Origin: Candidatus Saccharimonadales bacterium
GTDB lineage: Bacteria > Patescibacteriota > Saccharimonadia > Saccharimonadales > Saccharimonadaceae
DNA: 21,652 nucleotides
Direction: 5' to 3'
Assembly: GCA_030151825.1 (NCBI GenBank)
Contig: JASLCP010000012.1
Coordinates: 1 to 21,652, forward strand
Shown: positions 7,753 to 13,338 of the stretch, piece after piece
Numbering within the stretch: the first letter of the stretch is position 1
Layout of the letters: the number at the start of each line of letters is the position of its first letter
Notes under the pieces: model-generated
What the model was told of the DNA's origin: nothing
The model's input: only the letters and a program-made list of their open reading frames with translations
The model's database searches: none
Translations under genes and position numbers: made by a program

Positions 7753-8310
7753 ATGAAACTCATCTTTGCACAAGGCAACCCCGGCGCCGAATACGCCAAA
7801 ACTCGTCACAATGTCGGGTTTTGGCTGCTTGATCACTACGCGGCAGCTCGCGGTGTTACCTTTGCTAGCAAGCCAAAATTCAATGCTGATATTGCTGAAT
7901 ATACCGTCAATAACGAAAAGATCCTGCTCGTCAAACCGATGACGTTTTATAACGAAACCGGCGTATCAGCACGCGCATTGATCGACTTTTATAAAGTCAC
8001 TCCCGCTGACGTATTAGTAATTCACGACGACCTGGCATTGCCACTTGGCACCATTCGCACCAGAGAACAGGGGAGCGATGCAGGCAATAACGGTATCAAA
8101 TCGTTTAATCAGCATATCGGACCACTGTATAAGCGCATTCGCGTCGGTATCTGGACAGAGGCAGCCACCCAAAGAGACGCCGCCGCCTATGTACTTGGTA
8201 AGTTTACCGCAGATGAACAACGGGTACTCGAGGATGTGCAGCCCATCATCGCTAATTGCATCGACCGCTTTATTAACGGGCAGTTCGAAGTTACCAGCCA
8301 TCGTTCATAA
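7753..8310 (+). CDS. pth: peptidyl-tRNA hydrolase
   Basis: Releases tRNA from peptidyl-tRNAs dropped by stalled ribosomes. Family motifs in order: GNPGAEYAKTRHNVGF with catalytic H19 and N9, KPMTFYNETG with N67, VIHDDLALPLG with D92, and GSDAGNNGIKSF. The last motif normally reads GGHNGL; here the His before the conserved Asn (E. coli H113) is Asn112, while Asn113 is kept. The length of 185 residues is typical. There is no Shine-Dalgarno site, and a TATAAT just upstream points to a very short leader. The gene stands between a divergent small gene and the Fur-family gene that follows 58 bases later with its own promoter. Confidence 0.96.
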   Translation: MKLIFAQGNPGAEYAKTRHNVGFWLLDHYAAARGVTFASKPKFNADIAEYTVNNEKILLVKPMTFYNETGVSARALIDFYKVTPADVLVIHDDLALPLGTIRTREQGSDAGNNGIKSFNQHIGPLYKRIRVGIWTEAATQRDAAAYVLGKFTADEQRVLEDVQPIIANCIDRFINGQFEVTSHRS

Positions 8311-8324
8311 TTGCAACAGTATCG

Positions 8325-8343
8325 CATATTTATTGCAAATATG
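8325..8343. promoter_or_regulatory. perfect 7-5-7 inverted repeat over the Fur-family promoter
   Basis: CATATTT (8325-8331), ATTGC, AAATATG (8337-8343) covers the -35 hexamer TTGCAA of the Fur-family gene. Metalloregulators of this family usually repress their own promoters by binding such palindromes, so this is a candidate autoregulatory operator. The function is inferred. Confidence 0.5.
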
Positions 8344-8362
8344 TCGCAAAAAATGATATGCT
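8333..8362 (+). promoter_or_regulatory. Fur-family gene promoter (leaderless type)
   Basis: TTGCAA (8333-8338), 18-base spacer, TATGCT (8357-8362). The ATG at 8369 is only six bases after the -10, so transcription should start at the start codon. Confidence 0.6.
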
Positions 8363-8368
8363 AGCTCT

Positions 8369-8800
8369 ATGACAAGCATTCTCGACCAACTCCGCGCCAT
8401 CCTCAAATCCCATAACGTCAGCGTTACTTCGGCACGCATTGCAGTATTTTCGACACTCCACTCCGCCGAACAACCGCTTAAAAATGGTGACATCGTTCGC
8501 TTAACACCCACTGTTGATAGGGCAAGCGTCTACCGCACACTCGAACTGTTCACTGACCTCGGTATCACCGAAACAACCATTCGCGGCTGGACACCGTTCA
8601 CCGAACTATCTGAGCCGTTCAAGCCGCATCATCATCACTTAATCTGCGAAAACTGTGGTCATGTCGAAGGCATTGAAAACGAAACGCTCGAGGATGTCCT
8701 CGAGCTGATTGCTACACGTCACCAATTTTCACTAAAGCGACACCTCGTTGAGCTGACCGGCCTCTGCGCCAATTGCCAGGTTACACACCCAACAGCGTAA
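8369..8800 (+). CDS. Fur-family metal-responsive transcriptional regulator
   Basis: A 143-residue metalloregulator. The N-terminal winged helix holds the recognition-helix segment VDRASVYRTLELFTDLGI (about 49-66). The metal-binding half has H87-H90 (HHHHL), C93/C96 (CENC), H125 and VELTGLCANC with C133/C136, so the structural four-Cys zinc site and sensory His residues are present. Whether the sensed metal is iron, zinc or manganese cannot be told from sequence. The convergent ZIP transporter, with which its 3' end overlaps by 20 bases, makes a zinc-type (Zur) role attractive, but that is inference. An inverted repeat lies over its own promoter. Confidence 0.93.
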   Translation: MTSILDQLRAILKSHNVSVTSARIAVFSTLHSAEQPLKNGDIVRLTPTVDRASVYRTLELFTDLGITETTIRGWTPFTELSEPFKPHHHHLICENCGHVEGIENETLEDVLELIATRHQFSLKRHLVELTGLCANCQVTHPTA

Positions 8801-9530
8801 TCACTGCACCGACCATCACTACACCCAATAGGAGTGTCGCCGCCTGTAACGTGCCGACATGTCGCGGTTGTTCGTGAATATCCGGGATAATATCGCTGGC
8901 TGCCACATAGATAAAGAATCCTGCGGTTATCGCCAAGAGTGGTCCCACCGGCAGCTGCTGATCCGACCCAAGCAAGAATACCAACAGCGCCATCACTAGC
9001 GTCGCTACCGCCGTCGCTGCGTTTGCCAGCAGCACTATACGGTCGCGCCAGCCACGCGAAAGGAGTAGGGCAAAGGTCCCCAGCTCTTTAGGGATCTCGT
9101 GCGCACTCACTGCAATTGTCGTAATAATCCCCGTTGCAGGACTCACCAAAAATGCCGCGCCAATCGCCACGCCGTCAATCGCGTTATGCATCAGGTCGCC
9201 AAGGACAATTAGTCGGCGTTGGCTGACGTTCTTCGTCGACGTCTCTTCGTGTTCGTGATGATGATGAAACCAACTCGCACTGCGCTCTAGTAGGAAAAAG
9301 AACATAAACCCGGCCAGCGTCCATAATAGCAAGTGGCGTGCATCACCCAGCTCAAACGCCTCGGGAAGGAGATCAATAAATGCCGCAGCTAACAGCGCTC
9401 CCGCACCAAACGGCATCGCAAACAATACTGCACGAGCGCGGCGTTTTTTGGTCGTAAAAATCAGCGCACCGCCCAGCAGGGAAATCGCACTACCAATGAT
9501 AATTGCTGCAATCAGATAAATAATGTCCAT
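8781..9530 (-). CDS. ZIP-family divalent metal transporter
   Basis: An inner-membrane importer-type carrier for zinc or iron(II). It has about eight membrane segments and both metal-site helices of the family: GDLMHNAIDGVAIGAAF (HN..D) and SAHEIPKELGTFALLL (HE...E). A His/Glu-rich loop with HHHHEHEE sits between the third and fourth helices, typical for ZIPs. The preferred start is the ATG at 9530 (MDIIYLIAAI, 249 residues); the frame extends to 9569, but the -10 (AGCATA on the plus strand at 9540-9545) lies within that extension. TTGCTC, 18 bases, TATGCT is the likely promoter, giving a nearly leaderless mRNA. The last 20 bases overlap the end of the Fur-family gene on the other strand. Confidence 0.92.
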   Translation of the reverse strand: MDIIYLIAAIIIGSAISLLGGALIFTTKKRRARAVLFAMPFGAGALLAAAFIDLLPEAFELGDARHLLLWTLAGFMFFFLLERSASWFHHHHEHEETSTKNVSQRRLIVLGDLMHNAIDGVAIGAAFLVSPATGIITTIAVSAHEIPKELGTFALLLSRGWRDRIVLLANAATAVATLVMALLVFLLGSDQQLPVGPLLAITAGFFIYVAASDIIPDIHEQPRHVGTLQAATLLLGVVMVGAVITLLGV

Positions 9531-9539
9531 ATGCCTTTT

Positions 9540-9569
9540 AGCATACGCCAGGCGGGACGCATAGAGCAA
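9540..9569 (-). promoter_or_regulatory. promoter of the ZIP gene
   Basis: On the minus strand TTGCTC, 18-base spacer, TATGCT (9545-9540). The -10 ends nine bases before the ATG at 9530. The -10 hexamer is the same as at the Fur-family gene. Confidence 0.5.
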
Positions 9570-9603
9570 ATCTGACGCAAAAACACCACGAATTGCAACA
9601 TTA

Positions 9604-9685
9604 CTTCACCCCATATCATCAACTAACAAGTTGATACCATAGGGTGAAGGAGACAGAAATGAATACCGCGCAAATGTCTCCTTCA
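9604..9685. promoter_or_regulatory. two mutually exclusive hairpins between two membrane-protein genes
   Basis: Hairpin 1: CTTCACCC (9604-9611) with GGGTGAAG (9642-9649), containing an inner ATCAACT/AGTTGAT stem (9618-9624 with 9629-9635). Hairpin 2: TGAAGGAGACA (9645-9655) with TGTCTCCTTCA (9675-9685), 11 bp perfect. They share bases 9645-9649 and cannot both form fully. On the minus strand hairpin 2 follows the stop of the 164-aa gene, so it may be its terminator, but neither hairpin is followed by a clear T run. Confidence 0.55.
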
Positions 9686-9692
9686 GCCTCGA

Positions 9693-10187
9693 CTAGTCGT
9701 CGATACGTTCCGTCACCTGAGTGACATGTACCGTCACCCGCCAGAACAGCAGGGTCAGGGCAGCATAGACGAACAGCTTGAACACCAGGATGCCGATCAG
9801 CTCTGGAACATACTGTACAGCAAGCACAAGGCCCCACACGTCGAAAATCGTGAAGATGACACCCAGAAGGGTACCGCCAATGCACACTGCCCGTAGCGCT
9901 TTACGCGACAGGGTCGTACCCAGCGCCGCGTACACATATCCCAGTACCGCCCACAAGCCGTAGATGAACAGGATACCGAACACATTGTCGAAAATGCCCG
10001 CGCGAATCAGCAACAAGCTGACCACGAACAGGACAGCGAAGGATACGCTGACAAACAGCATCTCCTTACCCGAACCACGGACTCCCGCCAGGGAGCGACT
10101 CAGTGCCAGCTCGCCATTATTACCGCGCTGCAGCACCTCGTCCGACCAGCGTGCTAGCCGACTATCGGCCGTCTTCAGCATTGCCAT
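9693..10187 (-). CDS. unknown four-helix membrane protein
   Basis: I do not recognise this family. The 164-residue product has a soluble N-terminal ~45 residues (ADSRLARWSDEVLQRGNNGE) followed by four strong membrane segments: MLFVSVSFAVLFVVSLLLI, VFGILFIYGLWAVLGYVYAA, CIGGTLLGVIFTIFDVWGLV and LIGILVFKLFVYAALTLLF. The ATG at 10187 has GAGAAA a few bases upstream; a second ATG two codons later is also possible. A consensus promoter and a ~70-base leader containing a small inverted repeat precede it. It lies between the TerC-like and ZIP genes on the same strand but has its own promoter. Confidence 0.72.
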   Translation of the reverse strand: MAMLKTADSRLARWSDEVLQRGNNGELALSRSLAGVRGSGKEMLFVSVSFAVLFVVSLLLIRAGIFDNVFGILFIYGLWAVLGYVYAALGTTLSRKALRAVCIGGTLLGVIFTIFDVWGLVLAVQYVPELIGILVFKLFVYAALTLLFWRVTVHVTQVTERIDD

Positions 10188-10209
10188 CAGTTTCTCATTT
10201 CTGTCTCGT

Positions 10210-10226
10210 TGTCTTTTATAAAGACA
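10210..10226. repeat. 7-3-7 inverted repeat in the leader of the 164-aa gene
   Basis: TGTCTTT, TAT, AAAGACA: a perfect inverted repeat within the predicted leader of the membrane protein gene, about 30 bases after the transcription start. It may be an operator or a small leader hairpin. Confidence 0.45.
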
Positions 10227-10262
10227 TGTGAATGAACCATAGCCGTCTGACTATGTTGTTAT

Positions 10263-10292
10263 ATTATACCACAATTAATACTTATTTGTCAA
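10263..10292 (-). promoter_or_regulatory. consensus promoter of the 164-aa membrane protein gene
   Basis: On the minus strand TTGACA (10292-10287), 18-base spacer, TATAAT (10268-10263); both hexamers match the sigma-70 consensus fully. The -35 box lies across the last codons and stop of the upstream TerC-like gene. Confidence 0.75.
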
Positions 10293-11343
10293 TATTTTGT
10301 CGGTCAAAGCGTCGTTTCTCAAGAATTGAGCTCACCACCGCTGTCGTCACAAATATCAGCCCCAAACCGCCCACAAACCACTCTGGCAGCTCGACACCAT
10401 ATAATTTGATCATCATCACCGCACCCAGCGCCAAAATCGCCCAATGCGCACCATGCTCCAGATAGCGATATTTTGTCAAAGTCCCTGTTCGCAGCAAATA
10501 TACCGTCAACGATCGCACCCAAATTGCTCCCGCACCAAGTCCGGCGATAATCAGCAGTACACTTGAGGTAATCGCAAACGCACCAATCACGCCATCAAAG
10601 CTAAATGACGCGTCCAGTACTTCCAGATAAGCAAAGCTGGCTAGTGCCGCCATACCCGTTTTTGCACGAATAGAACTCACTTTTTTGCCCGTTGACCCCG
10701 ACTGATGCGACGCAAACGCCGACTCCAGCAACCCCAACGCAAGGTGCAACACGATTCCCAATACGCTCGAGACCAGCACCACCTCTTGGTATTTTTCACC
10801 GACCGTAAAGTAGAGTACCGCCGCCAGCACCAGCATCAAGCTGACCCGCATATTATCCAGCTGACCCATTCGCGCCAGCCACGGTTCGATTCCCTTTAGC
10901 CAGTGAATCTCTTTGCGACTATCGAGGAAATAACTCAGTGCGACCATCAAAAGGAACGCACCGCCAAAAGCATCGATCATCGGTGCCGCCGTATGGAGTA
11001 CTTCGCCATAGCGATGGGCGTCATTAAGTGCGAGCTGCACGACTTCCATAAAGCCAAGCCCGCTCGCTACCTGAACAATCACCACAGGCAGTAAAAATCG
11101 CACCACAAATACCGCCACGAAGATACCGACCGTCAGGAATATCATCTGCCAAAACCGCGACATCGTGGCGAGTACTTTACTATTGACCACGGCGTTATCA
11201 AAGCTCAACGTCACTTCTAGAACCACCAAAATAGTGAATATCCAAAGTCCCACAATCCCATCGACAACGCCAACAAGAATACCAAGCAAAATAGTTATGA
11301 GTCCAGACAACCAGAAAATACGAAGTGGGTGATGTTTATGCAT
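10282..11343 (-). CDS. TerC/DUF475-family integral membrane protein
   Basis: A 353-residue polytopic membrane protein of the TerC-like (LysE superfamily) type, best matching the DUF475 branch. The two internally repeated halves each carry the acidic membrane motif: LEVTLSFDNAVVNSKVL in the first and ASFSFDGVIGAFAITS in the second. The C-terminal segment SLTVYLLRTGTLTKYRYLEH is typical of DUF475. TerC relatives are linked to tellurite resistance and to manganese or other metal export; the substrate here is unknown. The frame extends to 11373, but the ATG at 11343 (MHKHHPLRIF) is preferred because an extended -10 (TGATATAGT) ends seven bases before it. The gene lies next to two other membrane genes on the same strand. 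Confidence 0.88.
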   Translation of the reverse strand: MHKHHPLRIFWLSGLITILLGILVGVVDGIVGLWIFTILVVLEVTLSFDNAVVNSKVLATMSRFWQMIFLTVGIFVAVFVVRFLLPVVIVQVASGLGFMEVVQLALNDAHRYGEVLHTAAPMIDAFGGAFLLMVALSYFLDSRKEIHWLKGIEPWLARMGQLDNMRVSLMLVLAAVLYFTVGEKYQEVVLVSSVLGIVLHLALGLLESAFASHQSGSTGKKVSSIRAKTGMAALASFAYLEVLDASFSFDGVIGAFAITSSVLLIIAGLGAGAIWVRSLTVYLLRTGTLTKYRYLEHGAHWAILALGAVMMIKLYGVELPEWFVGGLGLIFVTTAVVSSILEKRRFDRQNIDK

Positions 11344-11350
11344 TGTCTCT

Positions 11351-11359
11351 ACTATATCA
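11351..11359 (-). promoter_or_regulatory. extended -10 promoter of the TerC-like gene
   Basis: On the minus strand TG-A-TATAGT (11359-11351), seven bases before the ATG at 11343. No good -35 is visible, as usual for extended -10 promoters. A leaderless mRNA is likely. Confidence 0.5.
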
Positions 11360-11412
11360 TCCCGGCAGTACATTAGCGGCTATCTTTTGACGTTCGCTTA
11401 ATGTACATTTAA

Positions 11413-11421
11413 TGGTATAAT
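11413..11421 (+). promoter_or_regulatory. extended -10 promoter of the 120-aa protein gene
   Basis: TG-G-TATAAT with a perfect -10 at 11416-11421. TTGACG at 11387 is too far (23 bases) to be its -35. Transcription would start near 11428, leaving a leader of about 90 bases. Confidence 0.55.
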
Positions 11422-11436
11422 AAATATAGTTTTGTC

Positions 11437-11494
11437 GAGAGTCGGCAAACCGGAGCAATCCAACCTGTGACTCTCCAAAATGGAGTTTGACAGG
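11437..11494 (+). promoter_or_regulatory. leader with two competing hairpins before the 120-aa gene
   Basis: Fold A pairs GAGAGTC (11437-11443) with GACTCTC (11469-11475). Fold B pairs CCTGT (11464-11468) with ACAGG (11490-11494) around CTCCA/TGGAG (11473-11477 with 11481-11485, loop AAA). Both use 11473-11475, so they exclude each other. Fold B ends 11 bases before the GAGGAG ribosome site. The regulatory role is inferred. Confidence 0.45.
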
Positions 11495-11516
11495 ATATCT
11501 TATTTGAGGAGCTTTC

Positions 11517-11879
11517 ATGGACAGCTTCAAAGAACGCCTCTGCGAAGACGCACGCCAGACCATCGAACAACACCAGCAGGGCTGCTGGCCAGTTCGCAAC
11601 CAAACCGGTCGTCGATGGTGGCAGTCAGCTCCCAGAGAGAAAGAATACTGGGCACGTGTTCAGGTGCTCGACGTTTATGCCCCCAGCGGCGTGAGAGATA
11701 TTTATCTTTCGTCGGACGGGCGTATCGGACTTGGCACGGCTCACTACCGAGGCTCTGCCGTAATGGTATATCTTCGTGAAGAAATCCCTCGCAAGGAATG
11801 GAACCTCGGCTGGGCGCACCAGCGCATCATCGAACAGCTACCGCACTTGACCACCCCGGGAACGATCAAACTCTCGTAG
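11517..11879 (+). CDS. unknown 120-aa protein
   Basis: I do not recognise this family. The product is soluble, with a charged helical start (MDSFKERLCEDARQTIEQH), a Trp-rich basic centre (GRRWWQSAPREKEYWARVQV) and beta-like segments (VRDIYLSSDGRIGLG, GSAVMVYLREEI). ATG at 11517 has a strong GAGGAG five bases upstream. It is a single-gene unit with an extended -10 promoter, a structured leader and a terminator. An overlapping frame from 11480 lacks these features. Confidence 0.72.
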   Translation: MDSFKERLCEDARQTIEQHQQGCWPVRNQTGRRWWQSAPREKEYWARVQVLDVYAPSGVRDIYLSSDGRIGLGTAHYRGSAVMVYLREEIPRKEWNLGWAHQRIIEQLPHLTTPGTIKLS

Positions 11880-11903
11880 CCAATCCCTGTCAAACATAAG
11901 TCC

Positions 11904-11932
11904 CGCCAAGTCATTGGCGTGTTGTTTTATTT
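11904..11932 (+). terminator. intrinsic terminator after the 120-aa gene
   Basis: CGCCAA (11904-11909), loop GTCA, TTGGCG (11914-11919), followed by a T-rich stretch (TGTTGTTTTATTT). Confidence 0.7.
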
Positions 11933-11949
11933 GATATTTTTTTCCAATC

Positions 11950-12120
11950 AAAAAGCGCCAGGTAAGGGTGGGCATCACCTGACGCTATTTGACCCTTCAA
12001 CCCACCCGGGCATCCTCTCTTGGAAGCGTCAGCACCAAAACTCCATAAGGTGTGCGCCTGACCAGATGGTCACTACTGGATAGTCCTCGAAAAAAGGTCC
12101 GCCTTTGAAAAAGGGTTAGT
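11950..12120 (+). ncRNA. candidate structured RNA with H-type pseudoknot upstream of dprA
   Basis: No protein gene fits 11880-12313. Stem 1 pairs 11954-11963 with 11977-11986 (9 of 10 bp; AGCGCCAGGT with ACCTGACGCT). Its 13-base loop holds GGGTGGG (11966-11972), which pairs fully with CCCACCC (12001-12007). The loop lengths (2, 4 and 14 bases) fit a classic H-type pseudoknot. An alternative fold exists: CTGACGCT (11979-11986) is fully complementary to AGCGTCAG (12025-12032). Further hairpins are TGACC-AGAT-GGTCA (12059-12072) and AAAGG-TCCG-CCTTT (12093-12106), the latter with a UNCG-type tetraloop. I see no match to RNase P RNA, tmRNA, SRP RNA or a riboswitch class I know. The strand is inferred from dprA and ends are uncertain. 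Confidence 0.5.
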
Positions 12121-12133
12121 TAAAGGGGTTAGT

Positions 12134-12175
12134 ATGCTTGCAATGTACGGTCAAGATCACATAATTGTGAGCTAA
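12134..12175 (+). CDS. possible 13-aa leader peptide upstream of dprA
   Basis: ATG at 12134 follows AAAGGGG (12122-12128) at an ideal five-base spacing, one of the best ribosome sites in the window, and reads MLAMYGQDHIIVS to a TAA. It lies just after the predicted structured RNA and about 140 bases before dprA. It may be a translated leader ORF; a frame this short can also arise by chance. Confidence 0.33.
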   Translation: MLAMYGQDHIIVS

Positions 12176-12212
12176 TTCTGAAAAGTGGAGGGTAGATTAC
12201 TTTAAAGAAACA

Positions 12213-12240
12213 TTGCAAACAACCTAACATAAGTTAGAAT
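12213..12240 (+). promoter_or_regulatory. probable dprA promoter
   Basis: TTGCAA (12213-12218), 16-base spacer, TAGAAT (12235-12240). The start near 12247 leaves a leader of about 67 bases that contains an inverted repeat. If used, it separates dprA from the structured RNA upstream. Confidence 0.45.
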
Positions 12241-12258
12241 AGGGGGTATAAGGTGCGT

Positions 12259-12282
12259 TTGATCGGACAGAATCTCGATCAA
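12259..12282. repeat. 7-10-7 inverted repeat in the dprA leader
   Basis: TTGATCG (12259-12265) and CGATCAA (12276-12282) are perfect inverted copies separated by ten bases, 32 bases before the dprA ATG. This is either an operator or a leader hairpin. Confidence 0.45.
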
Positions 12283-12313
12283 TCATGTCTCATACTAGCA
12301 CAGATTTGACTTT

Positions 12314-13198
12314 ATGTCAACAGTTTTTAACACAAATACGATGAAAATCAATCAATTATCACCCCAAGACAATAAATTTACTCAGATTATCACGAGTATT
12401 GCGCTTATACCTAAAACATTATATTACCTTGGAACACTACCAGACCAGCGCCGTCCAGCGGTAGCTATTGTCGGCACACGCAAACCCACCGCGTACGGCC
12501 GGGAAGTCACCGAACGGCTAGCCTACGACCTCGCCAAAAGGGGAATTGTGATTATCAGTGGCATGGCACTAGGGGTTGACGGTTTCGCCCACCGAGCAGC
12601 GCTAGAGGCCGGCGGTACGACGATTGCGGTACTCGGCAATGGGCTCGACGCCCTGTATCCGTCCACACATCGGCAATTAGGAAACGATATCGTCGCAGGG
12701 GGCGGGGCAATCATCAGCGAGTACGAGCCGGGCACGCCACCGGGCCAACACCGGTTTTTAGAGCGCAATCGCCTCGTTAGCGGCCTCGCCGACGCCGTCA
12801 TTATTACCGAGGCGGCGGCTCGCAGCGGCACACTCAATACCGCCGGACACGCCCTTGAACAAGGCAGGGATATTTTTGTCGTCCCAGGTAATATCACCAG
12901 CCCCCTGAGCGCTGGCTGCAATCGCCTACTACGACAAGGTGCCAATCCTGTCATCGACATAGCTGACGTTCTTGAAGTCATCGCGCCCCAGTTATTGTCT
13001 CCTCAGACCATCTTGCCACTGGGCGATAATACCCTCCAATCACATATCATTACCTTATTACAGTCAGGTGTCCGTGACGGCGACCAACTGATTGCCCAAA
13101 CAGGTGTCAGCGCGAGCCAATTTGCCACTGAAATCACCATGATGGAGATTAGCAGAGTCATTCGAAGTCTCGGTGGCAACCAATGGACATTAAGGTAG
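12314..13198 (+). CDS. dprA: DNA processing protein DprA (Smf)
   Basis: Binds single-stranded DNA that enters during natural transformation and loads RecA on it. The Rossmann-like DprA domain is complete: VGTRKPTAYG, SGMALGVDGFAHRAAL, AVLGNGLDALYP, ISEYEPGTPPGQHRFLERNR, ITEAAARSGTLNTAGHAL and the end motif VVPGNITSPLSAGCNRLL. A C-terminal winged helix (about 240-294) follows. The N-terminal SAM-like domain is reduced to ~50 residues, so at 294 residues it is shorter than many DprA proteins. The start at 12314 has no Shine-Dalgarno site; ATG at 12341 (MKINQL) is an alternative. In CPR bacteria DprA fits nucleotide or DNA uptake from other cells. Confidence 0.93.
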   Translation: MSTVFNTNTMKINQLSPQDNKFTQIITSIALIPKTLYYLGTLPDQRRPAVAIVGTRKPTAYGREVTERLAYDLAKRGIVIISGMALGVDGFAHRAALEAGGTTIAVLGNGLDALYPSTHRQLGNDIVAGGGAIISEYEPGTPPGQHRFLERNRLVSGLADAVIITEAAARSGTLNTAGHALEQGRDIFVVPGNITSPLSAGCNRLLRQGANPVIDIADVLEVIAPQLLSPQTILPLGDNTLQSHIITLLQSGVRDGDQLIAQTGVSASQFATEITMMEISRVIRSLGGNQWTLR

Positions 13199-13201
13199 CT
13201 A

Positions 13202-13230
13202 TTGACTTTTTAATACGTTTGTGCTAAAAT
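13202..13230 (+). promoter_or_regulatory. promoter of the 107-aa protein gene
   Basis: TTGACT (13202-13207), 17-base spacer, TAAAAT (13225-13230) with an extended -10 TGC in front. The start near 13237 gives a leader of about 100 bases. Confidence 0.75.
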
Positions 13231-13285
13231 GTCACTATCGTAGCAGTAGTATGCGATCGGCGATACAACGACGTATCACCGCCAC

Positions 13286-13316
13286 TACCTGCCGCTATGA
13301 CGTAGCTTGGCAGGTA
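13286..13316 (+). promoter_or_regulatory. strong leader hairpin before the 107-aa gene
   Basis: TACCTGCC (13286-13293) pairs with GGCAGGTA (13309-13316) and continues as GCTA/TAGC around TGACG with a TT bulge, 12 bp in total. It ends just before the GAGGGG ribosome site (13323-13328). A weaker hairpin with GATAC/GTATC lies just upstream. Confidence 0.5.
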
Positions 13317-13338
13317 CAATCAGAGGGGTAGCACCATC

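Noticed and set aside
9619..9885. 88-codon minus-strand frame with many Cys
   Set aside because: It overlaps the hairpin block and the 164-aa membrane protein in another frame, and lacks a start signal.
11950..12120. Similarity of AGCGCCAGGTAAGGGTGGG to RNase P RNA segments
   Set aside because: The universal RNase P core (GAGGAAAGTCC-type block) is not found on either strand, and the region is too short. SRP and tmRNA hallmarks are also absent.
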